Of a stretch of 64,000 nucleotides of DNA, positions 35,862-44,233 are shown piece by piece; positions within the stretch are counted from its first letter, which is position 1, and each line of letters starts with the position of its first letter. The position numbers were made by a program, and so were the translations under genes. The notes under the pieces were generated by a model. The model did not search any database. It worked only from the letters and a program-made list of their open reading frames with translations, and was not told the DNA's origin. The DNA is from PALSA-612 sp963704335. GTDB lineage: Bacteria > Actinomycetota > Thermoleophilia > Gaiellales > Gaiellaceae. The DNA is taken from NCBI GenBank assembly GCA_963704335.1, contig OY969889.1, positions 3,038,001-3,102,000 of the forward strand, given 5' to 3'.

Positions 35862-35998
35862 CGACCCCTGTCGGAGCACCGTGATGTCATCGGCGGCTAC
35901 CTGCCCTGCTCGGTTCCCTCGATCCTAATAGCGATCGATACGTGCGGCTTGATCCCGTAGAGTTCGCGTCCGAGCGAAGGAGGTCGTGGTGAGCCTCG

Positions 35999-38758
35999 TT
36001 GTCTAGTCTCGGGGGCGATCGCTTCCTCGATCCGGCGCAGCTCGTCGCGCTGTTCGGGGCGCTGGAGGACGAGTCTGCGGAGGTTCGGATCGCTGCCTTC
36101 GAGGCGCTCACGCGCCTTCCCCTCGCACCATCGGACTGGCTGGAGGTCGCATCGTTTACGACCCGTGTCGCAATCTCGAGCCACTCGGACGCTGAGCGCG
36201 TAGCTGTCAGAGATGCGTCTCCTTGGGTACTGGCCGAGGAGCATCCGCCGGCCGCCGCGGAGTGGATGGGCGGCGTTGAGCCTCCTGGATTCATCGACCT
36301 CTCCCCCGCTGAGCGGGCAGAGGTCGAAGCTGCGCTGGCGGTACGAGATGAAGCAGGTCTCCGGGAGCTTCTCGACCCGGACGTTGGTCCTGAGCGGCTC
36401 CGCGAGCAGGCGGTTGCGGTCACTCTTCTCTTCGAAGAGGTGCTCAGGAGCGGCCGCGAGCACGTAACGAACTTCCTCGACGGCAACCACGTCGTCCTGG
36501 GCATCCACGCGCTTCAGGGACGCTTTCGTCCGGACCTGGCCGGCCTATCGCTCCTGTACCAGCGAGTGGCCAAGGAGCTCTTTACCAAGTACCGGAGCGG
36601 CGAGGTGCTCTACGACGCGCCTCCGACCTACGGAGCTGAACCTCTGCTGTTCAAGTTCGTCGAGATAGAAGCGACGGGTGGCCCCCGATCCTTCTGTTAC
36701 CACCTTGGCTGGGCCATCTCCCGGGGTGGCCTGCATGGACTCGTTCCGAGGCTTGCCGCCCAGCTGGCGTCCGAGGACCGGGACGAGCGGATGGCGGCCG
36801 CATACCTGATCTCGGACGCCGCGGCGCTTTTCACGCATTCCTACGCACCGTTGTTCGGGGGATCGGCCGCGCCAAGCCGACCACCGATCGGTGACGCGCC
36901 GGTCGACGACGTGGTTCAGGAGCCGACGCGCAGCTGGACCCCAGCCACGGAGGCACCAAGCGAGCCCGATCCGGAGCCCACGCGAGGCCTGCCCTCGGCC
37001 GGGGGGCCACCAAGCGAGCCCGACCCGGAGCCAACGCGAGGCCTGCCCCCGGCCGGGGGGCCAGCAAGCGAGCCCGACCCGGCCGGAGCGCGGCCGGAGC
37101 CGCGCTGGATCAACGCCATGATTACCGACGCCGCCCGGCCGGAGCAGCCCCTCGAGCGCGCTTTCCGTGCCGGCGCGGTCCACGAGATCGCGGTCTTCAT
37201 CGGTCCCGAGCAAGAGGGCGCACTGGCGGCGAAAGGCGATGAGAGCTTCGACGAAGCGCTAGGGCCGGTCGGCGACATGGAGCAGCTGCTCGTGATGCTG
37301 ATCCCGCCGCCCGCGATCTCCCCGCCGCAGACCGGGACGATCTTCCTGCCACAGACCGGGGCGAGCCGGCCGTGCACGTTCGGCGTCCAGTTGCCCGTCG
37401 ACCTCGACCTGTTCGAGGCGCAGATCCAGGTCTACCACCGTAATCGCATGATCCAGCTGGCCCTGCTGCGCGGGCTCGTGGTCGCCGAGCCCGGCGAGGC
37501 CGGCCCCGATGCGAGGCTCGAGCTCGAGCTCGCGGTGATCCGTCCCGGGACTACTGACCTCGGTGACAGACAGCAGTTCGACCTCGCGGTCGCGCGCACG
37601 GGCGCTCACACCACCGGCGTCGCCGACGAGGAGCTCGTGCTCTTCGACAACGACCGCATCGAAGACGTCGTCCCGACCCTCACAGAGATCCTCGAGAGCA
37701 TCGCGACGGGTGAGGCCGCCCGCAGGGGGGATCTGGCGGACCCGGACGTCGTCGAGCATCTGCGGGCGCTCGCGTTCCAGGGCAGAGAGCTGCACGAGGC
37801 CATCGGTGAGCCGTTACGAGACCAGCTCGGAGACAAGACTCTGGACAGGGTGCAGGTCCTGGTTGAGAGCGCCAGCGACTTCCTCCCGATCGAGCTCGTC
37901 TACGGCTTCCCCACTCCCACCACCGAGGCCGGCCTGTGCCCCGGCTGGCAGACCGCGCTGCTGACCGGCCGGTGCGAGTCGGATCACGAGGTGAAGGGCC
38001 CGCGGCACCTCGCCGACACCGTCTGCCCGCTCGGGTTCTGGGCGCTCTCGAAAGTGATCGAGCGCCAGGTCGTCGGAGCCGACAGCTGGGCGCGGCAGGG
38101 CTTGCGCGGGGTCGAGTTCGCAATCCGCTCTCACCCCTCCGCCGAGCGGATGTCGCTGCGGCCGCCTAGCGTCGCGCTGTTCGCAGCCAGCAATCGCGTT
38201 GACGACGTGAAGAAGGGGCAGATCGAGGGCGTGCTGAAGGCGCTCGAACGCATCGCGGATACGGCGACGTACGCGGAGACGTGGGACGCCTGGGTCGAAG
38301 CCGTCGGTCGGAGCAACCCGACCTTGCTCGTGCTCCTCTCACACACGAAGGAGCTGCAGAGCAACGCGGCGCTCGAGATCGGCGAGGATCAGGCTTGCCT
38401 ACTGGCGCAGCTGAACGGGGACTACATCAAGGGAACGAGCGGCGATCGCCCAGTGGTCCTGCTGCTCGGCTGCGAGACCGCCGTCACGGACTTTGGGCTG
38501 CAGACGTTTGTCTCGAAGTTCCAGGATCTGGGCGCGGCGCTCGTCGTCGGCACGATCGCCTCGGTGCTCGGCCAGCGCGCAGCGCCCGTCGCACGCACGA
38601 TCGCGACGGAGCTTGCATCTGCGTCGAAGAGGCGACGTCCGATCTCCACGGGCGACCTCCTGTTGGCAATTCGCCGCAAGCTGCTGGCGAAGGGCGAGCT
38701 GACCGCGCTGTGCCTCACGGCCTTCGGCGACGCCGACTGGCAGATCGGCGGAAGCTAG
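35999..38758 (+). CDS. CHAT-like caspase-fold protein with repeat linker
   Basis: 919 aa; TTG at 35999. The AAGGAGG at 35977-35983 fits better to a GTG at 35989, which soon meets a stop in its own frame, so the true start may need one base corrected. Residues about 1-300 are helical and HEAT-like (EDESAEVRIAAFEALTRLP). A Pro-rich linker with 18-aa repeats follows, then a middle region, then a C-terminal CHAT-like protease domain with candidate dyad H782 (LVLLSHTKE) and C825 (LLLGCETA). No membrane helix. It lies 137 bp after the DUF6603 operon on the same strand and converges with a second CHAT gene. Confidence 0.82.
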   Translation: MSSLGGDRFLDPAQLVALFGALEDESAEVRIAAFEALTRLPLAPSDWLEVASFTTRVAISSHSDAERVAVRDASPWVLAEEHPPAAAEWMGGVEPPGFIDLSPAERAEVEAALAVRDEAGLRELLDPDVGPERLREQAVAVTLLFEEVLRSGREHVTNFLDGNHVVLGIHALQGRFRPDLAGLSLLYQRVAKELFTKYRSGEVLYDAPPTYGAEPLLFKFVEIEATGGPRSFCYHLGWAISRGGLHGLVPRLAAQLASEDRDERMAAAYLISDAAALFTHSYAPLFGGSAAPSRPPIGDAPVDDVVQEPTRSWTPATEAPSEPDPEPTRGLPSAGGPPSEPDPEPTRGLPPAGGPASEPDPAGARPEPRWINAMITDAARPEQPLERAFRAGAVHEIAVFIGPEQEGALAAKGDESFDEALGPVGDMEQLLVMLIPPPAISPPQTGTIFLPQTGASRPCTFGVQLPVDLDLFEAQIQVYHRNRMIQLALLRGLVVAEPGEAGPDARLELELAVIRPGTTDLGDRQQFDLAVARTGAHTTGVADEELVLFDNDRIEDVVPTLTEILESIATGEAARRGDLADPDVVEHLRALAFQGRELHEAIGEPLRDQLGDKTLDRVQVLVESASDFLPIELVYGFPTPTTEAGLCPGWQTALLTGRCESDHEVKGPRHLADTVCPLGFWALSKVIERQVVGADSWARQGLRGVEFAIRSHPSAERMSLRPPSVALFAASNRVDDVKKGQIEGVLKALERIADTATYAETWDAWVEAVGRSNPTLLVLLSHTKELQSNAALEIGEDQACLLAQLNGDYIKGTSGDRPVVLLLGCETAVTDFGLQTFVSKFQDLGAALVVGTIASVLGQRAAPVARTIATELASASKRRRPISTGDLLLAIRRKLLAKGELTALCLTAFGDADWQIGGS
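36955..37090 (+). repeat. 54-bp in-frame tandem repeat in CHAT gene
   Basis: About 2.5 copies of a 54-bp unit encoding an 18-aa Pro/Glu-rich linker (SEPDPEPTRGLPSAGGP and variants). Copies differ at few positions, so the expansion looks recent. It joins the helical N-terminal half to the rest of the protein. Confidence 0.85.
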
Positions 38759-40815
38759 CCAGACGCAGCCGGGTGGGCGGACGCCTCGCTGCGCCACACG
38801 AGCAGCCCGGCAGCGAGGATGAGCAGACCACCGGCCAGCCCGGCTGCGGCGCCCACCCCGAACGATCCCGCGTTGTCGGGCGCGATGATCGGCACTCCGA
38901 GATACCTCAACCACAGGGTCGCGGTTGCGATGCCGAGGGCGATCAGCACACCAGCACCAAGCAGCCGCCGACCCCACGTGAGCAATACGAGGACGCCGAG
39001 CGCCACCAGCGGGATCACGACCGCGTCGATCGCCAGCCAATGCTCGTCGGGCACGACTGACCGTTCGAGCTGCGCGTTGAACGGGACCACCACTCCGATC
39101 ATGGTCAGCACTGCGGCACCACCGAGGAGCGCGGGCACGAGGATGCCGAGAGGGGCGGCAGGTTCCGCCGACCTCGGGCTGAGCAGCGCCACACGGACGC
39201 CGGCCACGACGAGGAGCACCGCGCCCGCGACCACTCCGGTGAAAGCGACAGCGCTCGACCCCCTGGTTGCGCTCTCTGTGAGTACCTGGCCCAGCAGGCC
39301 GAGATACTTGACGGCGCCTGCGACGCCGAAGCCGATCAGGAGCCCTGCGCCAAGCTCGCGCGTCCTGGGACGGAACGCGAAGGCGAGCGCCGCAAGTGTT
39401 CCGAGCACGAGGGTCACCGGGGCGAACCCTGTGAAGAAGCCCGCGCCCTCGATGCCGTTTGTGCCGAATTTCAGATCGAGCCAGGAGCGTCCACGGAAAT
39501 CCCACGGGAAGCGGACGCCGATCGCGAGCAGGACAGCCCCCACGATCGAGAGGACAGCGGAGCCGTGCAGTACGCGCTCGGTCGCCGCCGCCGTAGCCGC
39601 GGGTGGCGGCTCGTCCCGCACCGGTTCCGGCTCGGGCTCAGGTGGAGCCGGCTTGGGCTCGACTGCCGGCGGCGGCGGCACCACAGGCGTGGTTGCAGGG
39701 ACCACCGGCTTCTCCGAGGCCGGCACGTCGAAGATGCGCCCGTCGGCCACGCGCATGAACAGCACCGGGGTTCCCCACTCGACGTCGTTCTGGTCGGCGA
39801 AGATCGCCTTGCGGGCCTCGGCCAGCGCCGAGTCGACCGGGTAGCCGTCCGCGAGCGCCGCATAGAACTCTCCCCCGAACACGACCGCGGCGCGGTCCGT
39901 GATCTCGAACTGCATCGCGACGACGGCGGGAATCTCACGATGCACGAGGCTCGCCGCGGTGCCGGCGAACGGGTCGTCGCTCGAGGTTCGCGCCCCCTCG
40001 CAGGAGTTGAGGACGGCTAGCCGCAGCGTCGTCTCGTCGGCGAGCATCGTGCCGAGCTGAGCTCCGGTCACACGGCGACTCTGTCCGGTCTCGTCCTCGA
40101 AGAGGAGGACACCATCGTCGAGCGCGCTGTCGTACCCGCCGTGGCCGATGAAGTGGAAGATGTGGTGGTCACGCTTCCGTAGCTCGCGCTGCAATTCCTG
40201 CAGGGTCGCGCTCTGGAGCCAGTGGATCTCCAGCGCACCCTTTGCCGTCAGCTCGGAGAGCGCCTGTTCGAGGGTGGCCTGCTCGCGGGCGGTGTCGAGC
40301 TCGACGACGTCAGAAGGACCACTTACGGCCGCCAGGATCTGCAGCGGCCCGGTCACTTCGAGAGGCCGCCTTCCTCGCGGCAGATCGAGGTAGCGAACGA
40401 CCGGCGTCCACGTCGAGATCGAGAGAAAGCCCGGATCGTCGTAGAGGTACTCCCAGGGGACGTGCATCAGCTCGGGCGCCCCGGTCAACGCGAGCGTGAC
40501 TCGCAACCCCCTCCCCTCCTGCCGCGCGATGGCGAACGAGTCGCGGTACAGGTCACGGACCTTGCCCGAGAACAGCGCCTCGAATAGCGAGCCGCCGAGC
40601 CCGCGCACCAGCTCGAGCTCGGGTGAGTCCACGCGCCGCACGACGTTCCGCCCCCTGCTCAGCCTGAGGGCGATGTTTTCCAGCTCGAGCTTGGAAAGCG
40701 GCAGGCGGAACTGTCCCGTGGTCTCGCCCGACGGCCCGGTCGCCAGCACGTCGTAGGAGCCTGGCTCGGAATCGGCCGGCTCGAGGCGGACCCTCAGCTC
40801 GCTATAGCTCGCCAC
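38755..40815 (-). CDS. CHAT-domain caspase-like protein with multi-pass membrane tail
   Basis: 686 aa. Residues about 90-360 are a canonical CHAT domain: VPWEYLYDD, the histidine H225 in FHFIGHGGYD and the cysteine C272 in LNSCEGA. A proline-rich linker (about 370-410, PKPAPPEPEPEPV) leads to a C-terminal region of roughly eight hydrophobic segments. The protease should face the cytosol, anchored in the membrane. Its stop overlaps that of the convergent soluble CHAT protein by 4 bp. CHAT proteases act in programmed death and cleavage-triggered systems in other bacteria; the target here is unknown. Confidence 0.9.
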   Translation of the reverse strand: MASYSELRVRLEPADSEPGSYDVLATGPSGETTGQFRLPLSKLELENIALRLSRGRNVVRRVDSPELELVRGLGGSLFEALFSGKVRDLYRDSFAIARQEGRGLRVTLALTGAPELMHVPWEYLYDDPGFLSISTWTPVVRYLDLPRGRRPLEVTGPLQILAAVSGPSDVVELDTAREQATLEQALSELTAKGALEIHWLQSATLQELQRELRKRDHHIFHFIGHGGYDSALDDGVLLFEDETGQSRRVTGAQLGTMLADETTLRLAVLNSCEGARTSSDDPFAGTAASLVHREIPAVVAMQFEITDRAAVVFGGEFYAALADGYPVDSALAEARKAIFADQNDVEWGTPVLFMRVADGRIFDVPASEKPVVPATTPVVPPPPAVEPKPAPPEPEPEPVRDEPPPAATAAATERVLHGSAVLSIVGAVLLAIGVRFPWDFRGRSWLDLKFGTNGIEGAGFFTGFAPVTLVLGTLAALAFAFRPRTRELGAGLLIGFGVAGAVKYLGLLGQVLTESATRGSSAVAFTGVVAGAVLLVVAGVRVALLSPRSAEPAAPLGILVPALLGGAAVLTMIGVVVPFNAQLERSVVPDEHWLAIDAVVIPLVALGVLVLLTWGRRLLGAGVLIALGIATATLWLRYLGVPIIAPDNAGSFGVGAAAGLAGGLLILAAGLLVWRSEASAHPAASG

Positions 40816-40944
40816 GGCTCACTGCGCCCTTTCGGTCGCCTCCGTAGACGCTGCAGAAGCCGTGCGGCTCGGCTCGAGCATTGGCGGCCATTGTCGTACT
40901 TTGCTACGTCCGGCGCAAGACACCTGCCTGTCAGACTGCAAGGC

Positions 40945-41373
40945 TTGAGAGAGATAGAGACAAGCGTTGAGATCGACGCGCCTCCCGCGGCCGTCTGGCG
41001 CGTCTTGACCGACTTCCCGGCCTACGGCGAGTGGAACCCGTTCATCACCTCGATCGCAGGCACGGTGCAAGAGGGCGAGCAGCTGACCGTCCACCTGGAG
41101 CCGCCGGGCGGCAAGGGCATGACGATCAAGCCGACGGTCCTGGCCGCGGAGCCGGATCGCGAGTTACGGTGGAAAGGCAAGCTGCTTATGCCGGGCCTCT
41201 TCGACGGAGAGCACACGTTCCGGATCGAGCCTCTCGACGCAGAGCGAAGCCGGTTCGTTCACAGCGAACGGTTCACGGGCATTCTCGTCGGCCTCGTCAA
41301 AGGCATCCTCGGCAAGACCGAGGCCGGATTCGAGCAGATGAACGCGGCGCTGAAGCAGCGCGTCGAGGGCTGA
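40945..41373 (+). CDS. SRPBCC (START-like) ligand-binding protein
   Basis: About 142 aa. I use the TTG at 40945 (LREIETSVEIDAPPAAVW is the normal N-terminus of this family, with AAGG upstream); a TTG at 40891 would add 18 residues. The fold is shown by VEIDAPPAAVWRVLTDFPAY, EWNPFITSI and the C-terminal helix VKGILGKTEAGFEQMN. It binds hydrophobic small molecules. Converges with the redoxin gene. Confidence 0.85.
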   Translation: MREIETSVEIDAPPAAVWRVLTDFPAYGEWNPFITSIAGTVQEGEQLTVHLEPPGGKGMTIKPTVLAAEPDRELRWKGKLLMPGLFDGEHTFRIEPLDAERSRFVHSERFTGILVGLVKGILGKTEAGFEQMNAALKQRVEG

Positions 41374-41374
41374 G

Positions 41375-41896
41375 CTACCAGACGATGGCGCAGCCGGAAG
41401 GCTCGGTCTCGGGCACCTCGACGTCCCTCTCGGCCAGCAGGTCATCCAGCGCCACCCGGAGGTCGTGCCTCGTCACCTTCGCCGGGTCGCGCGAGTCGGC
41501 GATCCTCCCGCGATAGCGCAGTCGCCGCTCCCGGTCGAAGACGAACGCCTCGGGCGTGCGGGCCGCGCCGAACCGCCGCGCGACGCTGCCGTCTTCGTCC
41601 TTGACGTACGGGAAGTTGAAGCACTTGGCCTCCGCCCTCTTGACCATCTCCCCGAACGTGTCCGGCGGCGAGAGGAACGGGTTGTTCGAGTTGATCGCCA
41701 GGAGCCGGACGCGCTCGCCCGCGTACGCCTCCTGGAGCGCGACCAGTCCGTCCTCCGCCGCCTTGACGGTGGGACAGCCGTTGCACGAGAACACGACCGC
41801 CAACAGACTCTCGTCGGCGAGCCCTTCCAGGGAGTACCGCTCGCCGTCGACGCCCAGCAGTCCGTCGAACGACGGCGCGGGTGACCCGATCCTCAT
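41375..41896 (-). CDS. Thioredoxin-fold redoxin (AhpC/TlpA-like)
   Basis: 173 aa thioredoxin-fold protein with active site CNGCP at about residues 38-42, as in redoxins carrying a CNHCP-type motif. Further landmarks are IGSPAPSFDGLLG at the N-terminus, NSNNPF, and TPEAFVFDRERRLRYRG. It has no signal peptide, so it is a cytosolic thiol reductase or peroxiredoxin-like protein. Its start overlaps the stop of the upstream helical protein (ATGA), so the two are co-translated. Confidence 0.88.
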   Translation of the reverse strand: MRIGSPAPSFDGLLGVDGERYSLEGLADESLLAVVFSCNGCPTVKAAEDGLVALQEAYAGERVRLLAINSNNPFLSPPDTFGEMVKRAEAKCFNFPYVKDEDGSVARRFGAARTPEAFVFDRERRLRYRGRIADSRDPAKVTRHDLRVALDDLLAERDVEVPETEPSGCAIVW

Positions 41897-42438
41897 GCCG
41901 CGAACTTCTCCGGGAACTGTTTTACGAGACCGTCGGACAATGCGTCGGCGACGGTCAGGATCTCGGTGAAGATCTCGTCGAAGGCGGCCACGTCCGCGTC
42001 CCAGTTCTGCTCGAGGCGGGCCACGACCTCACCCTTCGTCAGCGAGAGGTGGAGGTTCAGCAGGTCATAGACATCGCCCTCGGGCCAGTTTGGATTGGCC
42101 CCAGCGAGAAAGGCCGCGATCTCCCTGGCATTCGCATCCCATGCGGCATCCTGTTCGGCGAACTTCGCCTGGTCGCCCGACTTCGCGGCGTCGATCAGCT
42201 CGACCGCGATCATGATGTGCTGCTTGAGGAGGTTGGTGAGTCCCGCTCCAGCCGCCTCGCCGTAGAACGGCACGACGGCGTTTCCGATGTCCTCCTGATT
42301 CTTCAGCAGGCGTCCCGCGGCGGCCTGCGCATCCGGCGCATCGCCGACGGTCGCGACGATGTACTGGCGCGTCCAGATGACGTGGTCCGCCCACAGCCTG
42401 CGCATGGCGGCCCTAAGGGACGAGGTCGCTTCACCCAT
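41893..42438 (-). CDS. Helical-bundle protein of unknown function
   Basis: 181 aa, all helical, with His, Asp, Glu and Trp at spaced positions (RRLWADHVIWTRQYIV, NQEDIGNAVVPFY, KQHI, LNLHLSLTKGEVVARL, QNWDADVAAFDEI). The pattern suggests a four-helix bundle that could bind metal or heme, in the manner of hemerythrin-like proteins, but I cannot identify the family. It is coupled by ATGA to the redoxin downstream, which hints at a redox role. Confidence 0.78.
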   Translation of the reverse strand: MGEATSSLRAAMRRLWADHVIWTRQYIVATVGDAPDAQAAAGRLLKNQEDIGNAVVPFYGEAAGAGLTNLLKQHIMIAVELIDAAKSGDQAKFAEQDAAWDANAREIAAFLAGANPNWPEGDVYDLLNLHLSLTKGEVVARLEQNWDADVAAFDEIFTEILTVADALSDGLVKQFPEKFAA

Positions 42439-42543
42439 GGTCTTCCTCCTGTCGTGGCTGATTCACCCCTAGCTTTGTGTCGATCGAGCGCCCGTTCTTA
42501 CTCGCCGGTGCGCGAGAATTCGGAGTCAACGAGAGGAGAAGGC

Positions 42544-42864
42544 ATGCATGCGATCGTCGATGCAGCATCGTTCGAAGGCCGGCGCAAGCTGATCGCGGAC
42601 GAGCTCGGCGCCCGCGCGATCAGGCTCAACCGCTTCGACAACCAGCCCGACCAGGAGGGCAAGGAGCACGACGAGAGCGGTTCAGGGCAGGAAGAGATCT
42701 ACGTGCCCGTCGAGGGCAGCGGTTTCATTCGCGTCGGCGACGAGGAGATCACGCTCGAGCCAGGTCGCTTCGTGCTCGTGACGCCGGACGAGACCCGACA
42801 GGTCGTCGCCGGCTCCGAGGGTTTGTCCTATGTGGTGGTCGGCGCCGTCCTTGACGGGCGATGA
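42544..42864 (+). CDS. Small cupin-domain protein
   Basis: 106 aa single-domain cupin. The ATG at 42544 follows GAGAGGAGAA. Landmarks: EHDESGSGQEEIYVPVEGSG, then LEPGRFVLVTPDETRQVV. The first motif has only one clear histidine. It is similar in layout to the cupin at 45405-45767 (shared EHDE...QEE and KPGRFV/EPGRFV elements), so the two are probably paralogues. Function unknown. Confidence 0.85.
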   Translation: MHAIVDAASFEGRRKLIADELGARAIRLNRFDNQPDQEGKEHDESGSGQEEIYVPVEGSGFIRVGDEEITLEPGRFVLVTPDETRQVVAGSEGLSYVVVGAVLDGR

Positions 42865-42893
42865 GTTTCGCCTAGGAAGGCAGTCCACAACGC

Positions 42894-43535
42894 ATGAGCA
42901 AATTGCGATTCAACATCTCGATGTCGCTCGACGGCTTCGTCGCCGGCCTCGACCCGAGCGAACAGGAGCCTCTGGGCAAGCGCGGCGAGGAGTTGCACGA
43001 ATGGGTCTTCCCGCTTGCTGCCTGGCGCGAGCCGCACGGAGAACAGGGCGGCGAGGTCAACGCGAGCACGCCGGTCGTCGAAGGCTGGTGGGAGAACGTC
43101 GGCGCACTCGTGATGGGCCGGAACATGTTCGGGGGCGGCCCCGGGCCGTGGGGCGAGCCCCCGTGGCAGGGCTGGTGGGGCGACGACCCGCCCTTCAACA
43201 GCCCGGTGTTCGTGCTCACGCACCATGCTCGCGAGCCCCTGGAGCTGAAGGACACCACGTTCCACTTCGTCACGGACGGGATCGAGTCCGCGCTCGAGCA
43301 AGCCAGGGACGCTGCCGGCGGCAAGGACGTGTCAATCGCAGGTGGCGCCAATGTTGCCCAGCAGTACCTGGCGGCAGGGCTGATCGACGAGCTGGAGATA
43401 GCGATCGTTCCCATCCTGCTGGGCGGAGGTACGAGGCTGTTCGAGAATGTCGGCTACGCCGGACTACGGCTCAACCAGCTTCAGGCGGTCGAGGCACCCG
43501 GCGTCGTGCACCTCAAGTACGGCGTAGAGAACTAG
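42894..43535 (+). CDS. Dihydrofolate reductase-like (RibD C-terminal) protein
   Basis: 213 aa, with the DHFR/RibD-C fold: FNISMSLDGFVAG at the N-terminus, LVMGRNMFGGG, SPVFVLTHHAREP and the NADPH-binding glycine motif SIAGGANVAQQYLAAGLIDE. Such proteins reduce pyrimidine, pterin or other substrates with NADPH; true folate reductases have different active-site residues, so I do not call it DHFR. Its stop overlaps that of the convergent TrhA-like gene. Confidence 0.9.
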   Translation: MSKLRFNISMSLDGFVAGLDPSEQEPLGKRGEELHEWVFPLAAWREPHGEQGGEVNASTPVVEGWWENVGALVMGRNMFGGGPGPWGEPPWQGWWGDDPPFNSPVFVLTHHAREPLELKDTTFHFVTDGIESALEQARDAAGGKDVSIAGGANVAQQYLAAGLIDELEIAIVPILLGGGTRLFENVGYAGLRLNQLQAVEAPGVVHLKYGVEN

Positions 43536-44216
43536 GCGGCCGGAACCGCGAAGAACGCGACCGCGACGTAGTGGCACGCGACAGCGGTGATCACGAGCAC
43601 GTGGAAGATCTCGTGATAGCCGAACGTGGCGGGGAACGGATTCGGCCTCTGCGTCGCGAAGATCACCGCACCGACCGTGTACGCAAGCCCACCGGCGACG
43701 ACGAGCGCGATACCGCCTACACCCATCTCGAACACGAGCTGCGGCGCGGCGAGGACTCCCACCCAGCCGAGACCGAGCGCAACGGCACCGGTCACCCAGC
43801 GCGGCGGCGCCGGCAGCGCGAGGCTGACGACGATGGCGCAAGCCGCTCCTCCCCACACGATCCCGAGCACGACCCACCGCCACGCGCCGTCGAGCACGAG
43901 CAGCCCGAAGGCCGTGTACGTGCCCGCGATGAGGATGAAGATTCCCGCGTGGTCGAGCGCCTGCAGCCATCGCCGCGGCGTGAGCGACCAGTTGCCGCGG
44001 TGGTAGAGGCTGCTGAGGCCGAACATGACCGTCACCGCAGCCGGCGAACGAGATCACGGCGACGCGCTCGCGGCCGGTGTCCACATAGAGGCCGAGCAGC
44101 ACGCCCAGCGGTAGGGCGGCGACGAACCCGGCGAGGTGCGACATGCCGCGCAGCCGCGGCTTGATCTCATCCGGCAGCGACGGCACCACGGAGAGCGTAG
44201 CGCCTCGGGCAGGCAT
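43532..44216 (-). CDS. TrhA/hemolysin III-family membrane protein, frameshifted
   Basis: Seven-helix PAQR/hemolysin III-type protein of about 227 aa once repaired. The N-terminal part (PDEIKPRLRGMSHLAGFVAA, then VDTGRERVAVISFAG) is in one frame from ATG 44216; at about 44040 the frame must shift by one extra base to continue as VTVMFGLSSLYHRGNWS and the remaining helices to the stop at 43532. Family markers such as LDHAGIF and FGYHEIFH are present. It lies 17 nt downstream of the GTPase gene. The break looks like a single inserted T. Confidence 0.8.
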
Positions 44217-44233
44217 AGCTCCGAAGGAGTCGA

